Positions 41,235 to 53,184 of a stretch of DNA of 64,000 bases are shown here, in pieces. The first letter of the stretch is position 1, and each line of letters begins with the position of its first letter. The stretch spans positions 682,001 through 746,000 of the forward strand of contig CALOCN010000014.1 in NCBI GenBank assembly GCA_942491735.1. Reading direction: 5' to 3'. The notes beneath the pieces are model-generated. The model searched no databases, was not told the origin of the DNA, and was given only the letters and a program-made list of their open reading frames with translations. Source of the stretch: CALOCN01 sp942491735 (GTDB lineage Bacteria > Eisenbacteria > RBG-16-71-46 > JABDJR01). Made by a program: the position numbers and the translations under genes.

Positions 41235-44200
41235 CTAGCCGGTCGCACCCGGGACTTCGGCCCCGGAAACCTTGCCGCGTCGGCGGCCGCCCAGGCGGCG
41301 CGCCCCGCGGGCGATCAACTCCCCGGTGTAGAGCAGACCGAAACCCCGGTGCGAGCGCACCCGCAGCCGTTCGGCAATCTGGTAGAACACCGGGATCAGG
41401 ATCAGGGTCAGGATGGTGGAGCCCAGGAGACCTCCCATGAGCGCGCGGGCCATGGGATACATCTCGGCGTCACCGATGTGATTCTTGCCCAGGGCGAGGG
41501 GGATCAGTCCCAGCACCGTGGTGGTGGCGGTCATGAGAATGGGGCGGAACCGCTCCCGGCCCCCCATGAGGATCGCCTCGTTGATGCTTTTGCCGTTCTT
41601 TCGAAGATGATTGATGTGGTCCACCAGGACAATGCCGTTGTTGACCACGATCCCGTTGAGAATGACGATACCGATGATGGCCATGATGTTGAACGGCGTA
41701 TTGGTGGTCACCATCAGCCAGAACGACCCCATCCAGGCGAAGAGCAGGCAGGGCATGACGACCAGGGGGTGCACCAGCGACTCGAACAGGCTGGCCATCA
41801 CCATGTAGATGCAGAGCACGGCAAGCAGGGCGTTGACCAGGAGGTCCGCCTGCTGTTGCTGCGATTCGCGAATGCGGGTGCCGAAGTTCCATCCATACCC
41901 GGCGGGGAAGTGCATGGTGTCCATGGTGGCCCGGACCTCGTCCAGGACCTCGTCGAACTTCTCCCCTTCGTAGCTCCCGTAGACCTGGACCGAAGTCTTC
42001 TGGTTGAGCCGACGGACCTCGGAAGCCCCCCGGTCGATCCTCATGTCGGCGACCTGGGCCAGGGAGATTTCCTTGTCGTCCACGGTGGTCACGGTCATGG
42101 CGGCCAGGTTCTCGATGCTCTTGCGATCCTCGGGGCGGAGCAGGACCCACAGGTCGATCTCCCGATCCTGGGCCCGGACCTTCGGGAGACGCACCCCGCG
42201 GAAGGTAATGCCCATGATCTGGGCGATGTCCGAGGAGGACACCCCGAAACGGGAGGCCTTGTCGTGGTCCACATGGACCCGGACCTCCTCGGCCCCGCGT
42301 TCGATATTGGTGGCGATATCCTCGACATCGTCGATGAGAGCGAGGCGGCGTTTGACCTCGCTGGAGATGTCGGCGAGGAGTTCCGAGTCCTCGCCGTGCA
42401 CGGTGACGCTGAACCGCTTGGCCCCGGATCCGCTGCCGTCCTCGCCCCCCAGGTTGAACTTGACCCCGGCCATCTCGGGGATGGTGTCCCGCACCGATTC
42501 CCTCAGTCTCTTGAGCTCGCTCTCGGACAAGGTCTCCTCGGCAAAGTACATGCGGGTGAGCGCGTAGTTGTCCTGGTAGAAGGAGTAGAGGTACTCCATG
42601 CCCAGCTCTTCCTTGAGCGGCCACAGGATGTCCTCGACCCGGTCCACGTACTCCTTGGTCCTGTGATAGTTGAGGTTGTCCGAGAAGTCATAGGTGAGCT
42701 GCAGGTACTCCTGACGAATGCCCCGTTCCCCCATGGGATCCGGGCCGAAACTGGTCACCTTGATGGCGACGATGGTGATGACCACGCCCAGGATGGTGAG
42801 GCTCAGCGAGGTCCAGGGGCGCTTGACCGCGCACCATCCAAGAATGCGGGCGTAGCGATCGGCCCACCGCTCCACGATGGGATTCCTGGCCACCGACTGG
42901 CCGCCCCCCTTGAGCAGGTGCGAGGTCAGCAGCGGGATGATGGTCAGGCTGACCAGCAGGGAAAGGAGCAGGGTGACCGTGATGGTGATCCCGATCTCCT
43001 TGAGCCAGACAAAGAGCTCGTTGTTGGCGCCGAACACCACCGGAGCGAACACGATGATCGTGGTCAGGGTGGCCGAGACCACGGCCTTGCCCACGTCCCG
43101 GGTGCCGTTGACGGTGGCCTCGGCCGGGCTCTCCCCCATGCCCATGCGGCGGTAGATGGATTCCAGGACCACCACCGCGTTGTCGATCAGCATCCCCACC
43201 GCGAGCATGAGACCCATCATGGAGAGGATGTTGAGGCTGCGGTGGCTCAGGTAGAGGAAGCAGCAGGCCCCGACCACCGAGATGGGGATGGCCAGCCCGA
43301 CGATGAGGGTGGTGCCCAGGCGGAGGAGGAAGAAGTAGAGCACCGCGACCGCCAGCACGCCGCCGATGAGACCGGCCTCGAGCAGTCCCTCCAGGCTGTT
43401 GGTGATCTGGGCGCCCTGATCGAAGAACATCAGGACATCGATCCCCTCCAGGGCAGGATCGCTGTTGATCGCGGCCAACTCCTTCTTGACCTCCTCGACC
43501 ACGTCGACGGTGTTGGCCTCGCTCGCCTTCTGGATCCAGAAGGCGACCGCGATCTCGCGGTTCAGGGTGCGGCCATAGGTCATGATCGGTTCTTCGTACA
43601 CGACGTCGGCCACGTCGCTCAGCCGGAGATCGCCGCCGATCGGGAGATCCCGGATGGCCTCGAGGCCGTCCAGGGTTCCCACCGCGCGCAGGTTGTAACG
43701 GAGCCCGTCCTTGGTGACCTGTCCCACGGTGAGGTTGAAGTTGCTCTCCGAGAGTTCCCCGAACAGCTTGCCCACATCGACATCGTGTTCCTTGATCTTG
43801 TCGAGCTTGAGATAGACCGAGACCGCGGCCGGTTCCACCCCGTGCAGGTTGACCTGACCCACCCCGGGAATCCGTTGCAGGCGGTTCACCACCCGGTGCT
43901 CGATGAGGTCGTAGCTCGACGCGAGATCCCGGCCGGTGGCCGAGATACGCCCTTCCACGATGGGGATGTCGTTGGTGTCGAAGGTGAACAACAACATTTC
44001 CTGGATGTCGGCGGGGAGGTCGGGCCGGATCTGGTCCAGTTTCTCCTTCACCTCCAGACGCAGGATGTTGACGTCCCGTCCCCAGTCGAACTCGACCCCC
44101 ACGAAGCACTGGTCCGAATCGCTCTCGCTGAAGATCTCCTTCACCCCGCCCAGGGTGGCCAGGATTTCCTCGATGGGCCGGGCGATCTCCCGTTCCACCT

Positions 44201-44372
44201 GGGCCGGGATCCCGTTCGGGTAGGGGATGAAGACGCCGATGAACGGAAACTCCTCGTTGGGGAGGAAGTTGAGCGGCAGCCGCTGCACGCTGATCGCACC
44301 CAGCACGAGCAGGGAGAGCAGGATCATCACGACGGTGATGGGGCGCTTGATGGCGAGTCGCGTGAGCCACAT
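41235..44372 (-). CDS. RND efflux pump, inner-membrane subunit (copy 2)
   Basis: AcrB/HAE-type proton-driven transporter of 1045 residues with 12 membrane segments and two large periplasmic loops. MWLTRLAIKRPITVVMILLS is the classical TM1 opening. The TM4 segment reads GLMLAVGMLIDNAVVVLESI, so the relay pair is Asp-Asn where AcrB has Asp-Asp; TM10 reads GIVVNNGIVLVDHIN. It is the last gene of a three-gene operon with a second RND protein and one adaptor. No TolC-like outer channel is in the window. Two different RND subunits with one adaptor suggest a heteromeric pump as in MdtBC. Confidence 0.93.
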   Translation of the reverse strand: MWLTRLAIKRPITVVMILLSLLVLGAISVQRLPLNFLPNEEFPFIGVFIPYPNGIPAQVEREIARPIEEILATLGGVKEIFSESDSDQCFVGVEFDWGRDVNILRLEVKEKLDQIRPDLPADIQEMLLFTFDTNDIPIVEGRISATGRDLASSYDLIEHRVVNRLQRIPGVGQVNLHGVEPAAVSVYLKLDKIKEHDVDVGKLFGELSESNFNLTVGQVTKDGLRYNLRAVGTLDGLEAIRDLPIGGDLRLSDVADVVYEEPIMTYGRTLNREIAVAFWIQKASEANTVDVVEEVKKELAAINSDPALEGIDVLMFFDQGAQITNSLEGLLEAGLIGGVLAVAVLYFFLLRLGTTLIVGLAIPISVVGACCFLYLSHRSLNILSMMGLMLAVGMLIDNAVVVLESIYRRMGMGESPAEATVNGTRDVGKAVVSATLTTIIVFAPVVFGANNELFVWLKEIGITITVTLLLSLLVSLTIIPLLTSHLLKGGGQSVARNPIVERWADRYARILGWCAVKRPWTSLSLTILGVVITIVAIKVTSFGPDPMGERGIRQEYLQLTYDFSDNLNYHRTKEYVDRVEDILWPLKEELGMEYLYSFYQDNYALTRMYFAEETLSESELKRLRESVRDTIPEMAGVKFNLGGEDGSGSGAKRFSVTVHGEDSELLADISSEVKRRLALIDDVEDIATNIERGAEEVRVHVDHDKASRFGVSSSDIAQIMGITFRGVRLPKVRAQDREIDLWVLLRPEDRKSIENLAAMTVTTVDDKEISLAQVADMRIDRGASEVRRLNQKTSVQVYGSYEGEKFDEVLDEVRATMDTMHFPAGYGWNFGTRIRESQQQQADLLVNALLAVLCIYMVMASLFESLVHPLVVMPCLLFAWMGSFWLMVTTNTPFNIMAIIGIVILNGIVVNNGIVLVDHINHLRKNGKSINEAILMGGRERFRPILMTATTTVLGLIPLALGKNHIGDAEMYPMARALMGGLLGSTILTLILIPVFYQIAERLRVRSHRGFGLLYTGELIARGARRLGGRRRGKVSGAEVPGATG

Positions 44373-44390
44373 AGGTCACTGTCTCCCTGA

Positions 44391-47507
<3,117 letters not shown>

Positions 47508-47510
47508 GGA

Positions 47511-48695
47511 TCAGTCGCTGTTGCGCGACGAGTCGTCGCTGGCCGCGGCCATGGAACCCTGGGGAGACGGGTTGGCCAGGTCCTTGATCAGGGAGCCGGT
47601 GCGCAGGCCGCCCTGCCCTACCGTGACCACGCGGTCACCCAGGGCAATGCCGTCGGTGATCTCGGCAAACTCCTCGTCGGTGTATCCGGTGACCACGGCG
47701 ACGCGACGCACCGTATCCGCCTCGGCGACGAAGACATAGTTGGCTCCCGCCTCGGCCACCAGGGCCCGCTTTGGGACCGCGATGCACTCGGGGTGGATAT
47801 CGGTGGTCACCCGCGCCCGCACGAAACTACCGACCCGGCTCACCGCGACCGCGTCGTCCACCCGGAGGGTGACCTTGACCGTCGAGGTCGCCGGATCCAC
47901 GGCGGGGGCGATGCGATCGACCGCGCCCATGAGCGGGGCATCGGCCACGTCGGGTCGGACCTCGACGATCTGCCCTACCTCGAGCCGCTGCACGATCTGC
48001 TCCGGGAGGAACAAGCGGACCTCGAGCGGGCTCACGTCGGCCACGCTGACCAGGGGCATGCCCATGTTCACCGTCTGACCCAGCTCGACGTCGCGGCGGG
48101 TAATCAGGCCGTCGAAAGGGGCCCGGACAATCTTGTTGTCCAGGCGTACCTTGGCCAGATCGCGCTCGATGACCGCGGTCTCGGACAGTTCCTTCTTCAT
48201 CTCGAAGTTGGTGTCCGAGTCGAGCCCCTTCTCCAGAAGCTCCGCGCTGCGCTCCAACTCGCGTCGGGCCCGGTCGTTGCTGACCTCGGCCTTGTCGAGC
48301 ATGAGCCGCTCCTCGTTGTGCTCCAGTTCCAGAAGGACCTGGCCGCGCTTGACCACGTCACCTTCCTCGACGTGCAGGGTCACGATCTGACCGCTCGCCT
48401 TGGAGATCAGATCCACCTGTCGCTTGGCCTCGAGGGCGCCGGTGGCGTTGAAGTAGGAGGGGATGTCCCGGGTGGCCACGAGGGCGGTTTCGACCGGGAC
48501 CGGCTTGTCTTCCTCGTCGTCCCCGTCATCGTTCTTCTTTCCGGCGTCCGCGGTGTCCGTGGAGTCGCTGCCGGAGGCGTCCCCCGTCGCGGAGGCGGTG
48601 GCTTCGGAGCCGGCCCCGGCAAACTGCTGGAAGGCGAAGAAGCCGCCCGCGGCGAGGATGACGAGCACGACCAGGCTGATCAAAAGGCGTTTCAT
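47511..48695 (-). CDS. RND efflux periplasmic adaptor (membrane fusion protein)
   Basis: HlyD/AcrA-type adaptor of 394 residues. N-terminal membrane anchor (LLISLVVLVILAAGGFFAF), an acidic Ser/Asp linker (about 30-65), lipoyl half-domains around VDLISKASGQIVTLHVEEG and VRAPFDGLITRRDVELGQT, a helical hairpin between them (ERSAELLEKGLDSD), then beta-barrel and membrane-proximal domains. It links the inner-membrane pump to an outer-membrane channel. It is the first gene of the operon, 3 nt before RND copy 1. ATG 48695 gives a compact anchor. Confidence 0.92.
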   Translation of the reverse strand: MKRLLISLVVLVILAAGGFFAFQQFAGAGSEATASATGDASGSDSTDTADAGKKNDDGDDEEDKPVPVETALVATRDIPSYFNATGALEAKRQVDLISKASGQIVTLHVEEGDVVKRGQVLLELEHNEERLMLDKAEVSNDRARRELERSAELLEKGLDSDTNFEMKKELSETAVIERDLAKVRLDNKIVRAPFDGLITRRDVELGQTVNMGMPLVSVADVSPLEVRLFLPEQIVQRLEVGQIVEVRPDVADAPLMGAVDRIAPAVDPATSTVKVTLRVDDAVAVSRVGSFVRARVTTDIHPECIAVPKRALVAEAGANYVFVAEADTVRRVAVVTGYTDEEFAEITDGIALGDRVVTVGQGGLRTGSLIKDLANPSPQGSMAAASDDSSRNSD

Positions 48696-49135
48696 TCTGA
48701 AGTTCCCTGCGAGGAGAGTCGATGCGCGTCGATCGCGCGGTCGCGGATCCGTCGCGTACGGGTCCGCGTGCAATGTGGGCGCTTGCCCCCGGTAGCCGAT
48801 CGTACGAAGGCCGCAAGGGGAGGGTTGCACCCGGCGTGGGCCGAGGAGTTGATGAGGTCGACACCCCACGAGGGGGCTGGGTTGCACGGGAGACTTCGAG
48901 GACGGTCGATTCTACGCCATGGGAGGTGTTCTCATCGAATGGTGCGGCGTCCGTGTTCGCAAGCCCTTGCCATGTAACGTGATACGCGTTGGGTCGGGAG
49001 TTCGGGCCGTGTCCCGGGCCCGTTGCAGTCCCGATTCGTGGCTTCGGTGGGGGTTGCGCCGCCGTCGGTCTCCCCCTGGTCCCCGCTCGTCGGAAACGCT
49101 CCCCCCTGCGCGGGTTCGACGCGCACCCTCGGTCC
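48696..49135. other. Divergent intergenic region (440 bp)
   Basis: Control region between the RND operon (minus) and a membrane protein gene (plus). A TAGAAT box on the minus strand at 48914-48909 could be a -10 for the pump operon, but the best -35-like match is at poor spacing. GC-rich open frames cross the region without any protein-like pattern. No RNA gene or repeat found. Confidence 0.45.
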
Positions 49136-49876
49136 ATGCGCGACAGAGTGTCCATTCCGATCGGCTCCCTGGCCGGCCTCGTGCTCTTTCTCCCGGGTGC
49201 CGCGCCGCTATGCGCGACGCTGGAGCTTTCGTTCAGCGGCCTCGCCATCGCCCTGGGCCTCGCCCTTCTGGTGCTGGGCTATCTGTTGAGCATGATCGAG
49301 GCCACCGTGTTCAGCGACGGCCCCGGTCCGGTGCGACCCATCCATGTTGCGGGGGCGGTGGTCGTGGCCGGGGTGATCGGTCCGGTGACGGCCGGGATCG
49401 TGGGGGGCCAAGGGGCCGGTACCCTGGAAGCCAACCTCGGCGCGTGGTTTTCCGGGGCTGCCGTGGAGGTGCTGCTGTTGCGCATGGCGTTGACCGCCTG
49501 CGCGTTCATGGTGACCTACTGCGTGGTGGGTTCCGTGGCCTGGCAGTTCGTCAAGCCGTACTACGACAACCCGGACTCTCCGCTCCGACTCCGGGTCCCC
49601 GGGGGGGGCGAGGTCATCCTGCTGCAGCTGATCCGGGGGTGCCTGGCCGTGGCGGCCTTGTTGCCACTACTGGTCTCATCCTCGGCCAGCGGTGGCAACC
49701 TGGCCTGGCGTCTGGCCGTCTTCCTGGCCATGACCCAGGGGGTGATTCCGCTCCTGGCCGCAGGCGGCTGGCCCGTCCGGCTGCGCTGGGTGCACGGGAT
49801 CGAGATCGTCGTCTTTGCCGGCGTGTGGGCGTTCGCGGCGGTGGGAATCCTCGGGCTCAGTACTCCTCTTCGATGA
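49136..49876 (+). CDS. Membrane protein of unknown function
   Basis: Predicted polytopic membrane protein of 246 residues with about six hydrophobic segments (LAGLVLFLPGAAPLCA, LAIALGLALLVLGYLL, VVVAGVIGPVTAGIV, ACAFMVTYCVVGSVAW, LAVAALLPLLVSSS, IEIVVFAGVWAFAAVGILGL). No family recognised. The ATG at 49136 is the first that gives a normal N-terminus; longer starts add unlikely sequence. Its last 20 nt overlap, tail to tail, the end of the acidic secreted protein gene on the other strand. Confidence 0.65.
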   Translation: MRDRVSIPIGSLAGLVLFLPGAAPLCATLELSFSGLAIALGLALLVLGYLLSMIEATVFSDGPGPVRPIHVAGAVVVAGVIGPVTAGIVGGQGAGTLEANLGAWFSGAAVEVLLLRMALTACAFMVTYCVVGSVAWQFVKPYYDNPDSPLRLRVPGGGEVILLQLIRGCLAVAALLPLLVSSSASGGNLAWRLAVFLAMTQGVIPLLAAGGWPVRLRWVHGIEIVVFAGVWAFAAVGILGLSTPLR

Positions 49877-50606
49877 TGCGCTCCAGCATCTGCTCCTCGG
49901 TGAGGGTGCCTTCGGCGTAGGCCCGCAGGTCGCCCATCTTGGCCTTGAGAATGAGCCGGGAGATCTTCTTCTCGGCGAAGAAGTCGGCGTTCTTGAGGAA
50001 GGCGGCGATTCCCACCCATTGGTCGTCGGCAAGCCCGGTCAGGGTGTCCCCGTAGTCCAGCAGGCTGAGCGTGAGCTCTTCCTTGCCTTCGGCGTAGGAG
50101 CGGGCCTCGGTGGCCTCACGCTTGCGTTGCCACGCCTCCCAGTCCTCGGCCGACATGTCCTCGCCCCACTCGTGATCGTGGGTGTCGCTGTCGTCGCCGT
50201 TGTCCTCGTGGTCGTGATCCTCGTCGTCATCATCCGGGTCGGAATGGATGATGATCTTGTTCCCGTCCCGCTCCACCCGGAAGTTGTCGGACCATGCCTT
50301 GCCCCACTCCTTCCACCAGCGACCCCAGTCCTCGTCGCGGTCGTTCTCGACCAGCGATGCCTCGAACAGGAACAGCACCCCGAACTCCTCCAGATAGACC
50401 CCGTGGGCCGGGTCCTGGGAGTAGACCAGGATGTGCGGACTCTCGAGGAGGACGTCGTTGACCACCTTCTCCATCACCGCGATCTGTCGCTTGAGCTTGC
50501 GCGGCACTTCGCCGGAAGCCGGGGTGAGGGGGGCGGCCGAGATCACGGAAGCCGTGACAAGGGCACAGGAGAGACCCAGGATGCGTCGCATCGTGTTGGG
50601 GTTCAT
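49857..50606 (-). CDS. Secreted acidic, His/Asp-rich protein in the sigma-factor operon
   Basis: Exported protein of 249 residues: signal peptide (ILGLSCALVTASVISA), then a domain with MEKVVNDVLLESPHILVYS and YLEEFGVLFLFEASLV, a highly acidic His-containing stretch (DDDDEDHDHEDNGDDSDTHD) near residues 126-145, and a helical C-terminus with a repeated Glu-rich pattern (LTEEQMLERIIEEEY). Metal binding by the His/Asp stretch is a possibility, not shown. Its start overlaps the anti-sigma stop by 4 nt, so it is third gene of the ECF operon and may be the sensor-side component or target. Confidence 0.75.
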   Translation of the reverse strand: MNPNTMRRILGLSCALVTASVISAAPLTPASGEVPRKLKRQIAVMEKVVNDVLLESPHILVYSQDPAHGVYLEEFGVLFLFEASLVENDRDEDWGRWWKEWGKAWSDNFRVERDGNKIIIHSDPDDDDEDHDHEDNGDDSDTHDHEWGEDMSAEDWEAWQRKREATEARSYAEGKEELTLSLLDYGDTLTGLADDQWVGIAAFLKNADFFAEKKISRLILKAKMGDLRAYAEGTLTEEQMLERIIEEEY

Positions 50607-51418
50607 GGTTGCTCATCCTCTCTGCGGGGGGGTGTCGCCTCGTCGGTGGGGGTGTCCAACGTGGCATCCGGCTGGGTCAGGAGCGAGTCGGGAAGGGTCC
50701 GGCGCCGCGATTGCTCGGCGATACCCAGTTCCACTCCCTCGAGTTCCTGCATCAATCGGAAATAGGTCTGCATTTGGCGATCGGTGATGTCCTCGTAGAA
50801 GTTCTGCAGGACAAAAGCGAACTCGCTGTTCTGTCGTTTCTGGTAATCGCCGATCCGTGCGTCCATGACGTTCATCACGCCGCTGGCGAAGGCATCGAAT
50901 TCCTCGCGGGAAACGACCTCACCCGCGACCGGTACGGCCTGGGGGGTCATGAACCCGGTTCCGGGTGTCCCGGGACGTGTCTGGGTCAACATCTCACCGG
51001 GTCCCGATCCGGCGGGTTGCATCAGGGTGGGAGCCGGGCCGAACCGGACGGCAAAACCGTTCTCCACCCGGTCCACCCGGAACCCGCTGATCACCAGGAC
51101 AACAAGGGCGACGGTGGCTCCGGCGAAGGTCCAGGCCGGGGCGGACATGCCGCGACGGATGCCGCGGATGAAGCGTTCCCACCCGCCCAGGGCGGGCTCC
51201 TCGGCATCGTCCACGAAGACGAAGCTGGGTGCGGGGTCCTCTTCCGGGGCCCACTCCTGGAGGAGCGAGCGGGTCCCGGTGAGCTCGGCCCACTCTGCGC
51301 GCAGGTCCGCATCCCCGGAGAGCCGGCGCTGGAAATCCAGTTCCTGGTCTTCGGTCAGCTCGCCGTAGAGGGCGGCGATCAAAAGCTGTTCACGGGTCTC
51401 GAGCGGTTCGTCGCTCAT
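50603..51418 (-). CDS. Putative transmembrane anti-sigma factor
   Basis: Protein of 271 residues. The N-terminal cytoplasmic part (1-90) has TREQLLIAALYGELTEDQEL and FQRRLSGDADLRAEW, a helical pattern typical of anti-sigma domains. One transmembrane helix (about 94-112, TFAGATVALVVLVISGF) leads to an extracytoplasmic part with a helical C-terminus. No zinc ZAS motif is seen. Overlaps of 4 nt with the sigma gene upstream and the acidic protein downstream indicate a co-translated regulatory module. The role is inferred from position and topology. Confidence 0.78.
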   Translation of the reverse strand: MSDEPLETREQLLIAALYGELTEDQELDFQRRLSGDADLRAEWAELTGTRSLLQEWAPEEDPAPSFVFVDDAEEPALGGWERFIRGIRRGMSAPAWTFAGATVALVVLVISGFRVDRVENGFAVRFGPAPTLMQPAGSGPGEMLTQTRPGTPGTGFMTPQAVPVAGEVVSREEFDAFASGVMNVMDARIGDYQKRQNSEFAFVLQNFYEDITDRQMQTYFRLMQELEGVELGIAEQSRRRTLPDSLLTQPDATLDTPTDEATPPRREDEQP

Positions 51419-52035
51419 GACCGACTCCTTCCATCATTCGGGTTGACGCCTTCGACGCCCCACTGGCGGAGCACCCGGCGCACCGATTTCAGCCCGTAGA
51501 AGATCCTTGTCCTCACCGTGGCCGCGGGGACCCCGGTGATCTCGGCAATCTCCTCGGAAGTGAACCCCTGGTACTCCCGCAGGAGAATGGCGGTTCGCTG
51601 TTCCTCGGGAACGCGCTCCAGGGCGCGGGCCAGGACCATGTTCAGCCCGGTCTGACGGGCCGCACGATCCGAGGCCCAGGAATCCACTTCCGCGGGATCG
51701 AGTCGGAAGGCATCCTCGCCGTCCTCCTCGTAGGACTCCACGAACGCCTTACCCTTCGCGGTCCGAAAACGATCCCGGACCAGGTTCAGGGCGATGTGGT
51801 GGACCCAGGACTTGAATTTACCCGGATCCCGAAGACGCCCAATGTTCTGGTAGGCCTTCATGAAGGCCTCCTGACACACATCGCGGGCATCATCGGTATT
51901 GCCGAGCATGCGCAGCGTGAACCGATAGACGGGGTTGTCCCATCTTTGGGTCAAGCTGTTGAACGCCTTCATGTTGCCCTCTCGGGTGAGGGCAACGAGC
52001 TCGGCGTCGCTCATGGAATTCAAGTCGCCTCCCAT
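51415..52035 (-). CDS. ECF RNA polymerase sigma factor
   Basis: Extracytoplasmic-function sigma factor of 206 residues. Region 2 is at about 27-95 (YRFTLRMLGNTDDARDVCQEAF, KFKSWVHHIALNLVRDRFR) and region 4 at about 135-190 (LERVPEEQRTAILLREYQGF, SEEIAEITGVPAATVRTRI). It directs RNA polymerase to a stress or envelope regulon and is probably held by the anti-sigma encoded just downstream. Start at ATG 52035 or 52014; the GGGAGG sits better for neither. Upstream, a repeated ACTTAT hexamer about 18 bp apart near 52110-52135 could belong to its promoter. Confidence 0.93.
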   Translation of the reverse strand: MGGDLNSMSDAELVALTREGNMKAFNSLTQRWDNPVYRFTLRMLGNTDDARDVCQEAFMKAYQNIGRLRDPGKFKSWVHHIALNLVRDRFRTAKGKAFVESYEEDGEDAFRLDPAEVDSWASDRAARQTGLNMVLARALERVPEEQRTAILLREYQGFTSEEIAEITGVPAATVRTRIFYGLKSVRRVLRQWGVEGVNPNDGRSRS

Positions 52036-52189
52036 AGGCTAGGGCTCCCTGTTCACCTTGCTAGACGGGTGTTGCGTGTCCTGCGTTCAACCCGAAGCGG
52101 AGAATGTACTCCTATAAGTTGCTGCCCGGATAAGTTTTACACATGTAGTACCCGGGTGGAATCAGGGTGTCGGCGGTTCCGGTTTGGCC

Positions 52190-53176
52190 CTATTCCGGGG
52201 CGAGACCAATCCGGCTGCGCACCTCGTCCATCTTGGCCCGGGCCAGCGGGCGAGCCTTCTCGGCTCCGGCGGCGAGGATTTCCCGGGTCTTGGCGACGGT
52301 GAACGTCTCCTTGCGCTCCTGGATCTCCGCGATCACCGACCACACGGTGTCGGCGGTGGCCCCCTTCAGCTTTCCATACATGGGGGTGCCGGTCTCGTAC
52401 TCGGCGAGGAGTTCCTGGTGGAGTTCGGTCGCGCCCAGCTCGCGCAGGATGAGGAACAGGTTGGCCACCCCGGGACTCATGGCACCCGGCTCGGGGGAAC
52501 CGGTATCGGTCACCGCGCTCTTGATCATCTTGCGGGCCGGCTTCTCCGCGGCATCGAACGGGAGGTAGTGTCCCTCGCCCGCGCTCTTGGACATCTTCGA
52601 ATCGGGATCGCGAAAGCTGAGGATCTTGGGGGCCTGGGTGAGCAGCGCCTCGGTCTCGGGAAACGTTTCGCCGAAACGGTTGTTGAAGCGACGGGCGATT
52701 TCCCGCGTGAGCTCCAGGTGCTGGACCTGGTCTTCCCCGACCGGAACCCGTTCCCCGTCGTAGAGCAGGATGTCCGCGGCCTGGAGCACCGGATAGGTGA
52801 ACAGCCCCGCGGTGACGAAGCCCTGCTGGTCCGCCTTCCCCTTGAACTGGGTCATGCGCTGGAGCTCGCCGTAGGCGGTGGAGGTGGCCTGGAAGACCCA
52901 TGCCAGTTCGGTGTGTTCGCGCACATGGGACTGGGCGAACAGGATGCTCCGCTCGGGATCCAGCCCGCAGGCCAGGAGGTCCCGCGTCATTTCCACCGTC
53001 CGCTCGGCCAGTTCCGCCGGCGAGTAGTCGATGGTGATGGCATGGTAGTCCACGACGCAGTAGAGGCAGTCGTAGTCGGCATGATCCTGGAGCGCGACCC
53101 AGTTGCGGACCGCGCCCAGGTAGTTGCCCAGATGGAGTGAGCCGGTGGGTTGGATTCCGGAGAAGACGCGTGGCAT
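52190..53176 (-). CDS. trpS: Tryptophan--tRNA ligase
   Basis: Class I aminoacyl-tRNA synthetase of 328 residues that charges tRNA-Trp. The HIGH-like motif is in GIQPTGSLHLGNYLGAV near residue 8, the tryptophan pocket includes FTYPVLQAADILLYDG and VPVGEDQVQHLELTREIAR, and the KMSKS loop is DSKMSKSAGEGH near 193. Length and order are standard for bacterial TrpS. ATG 53176; upstream frame extension lies inside the thioredoxin-TPR gene, whose stop (53185) is 8 nt before this start, so the two are co-transcribed. Confidence 0.96.
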   Translation of the reverse strand: MPRVFSGIQPTGSLHLGNYLGAVRNWVALQDHADYDCLYCVVDYHAITIDYSPAELAERTVEMTRDLLACGLDPERSILFAQSHVREHTELAWVFQATSTAYGELQRMTQFKGKADQQGFVTAGLFTYPVLQAADILLYDGERVPVGEDQVQHLELTREIARRFNNRFGETFPETEALLTQAPKILSFRDPDSKMSKSAGEGHYLPFDAAEKPARKMIKSAVTDTGSPEPGAMSPGVANLFLILRELGATELHQELLAEYETGTPMYGKLKGATADTVWSVIAEIQERKETFTVAKTREILAAGAEKARPLARAKMDEVRSRIGLAPE

Positions 53177-53184
53177 CGGGCGGC

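Noticed and set aside
41178..44390. 1070-codon open frame on the plus strand
   Set aside because: Antisense shadow of the second RND gene, with no protein-like motifs.
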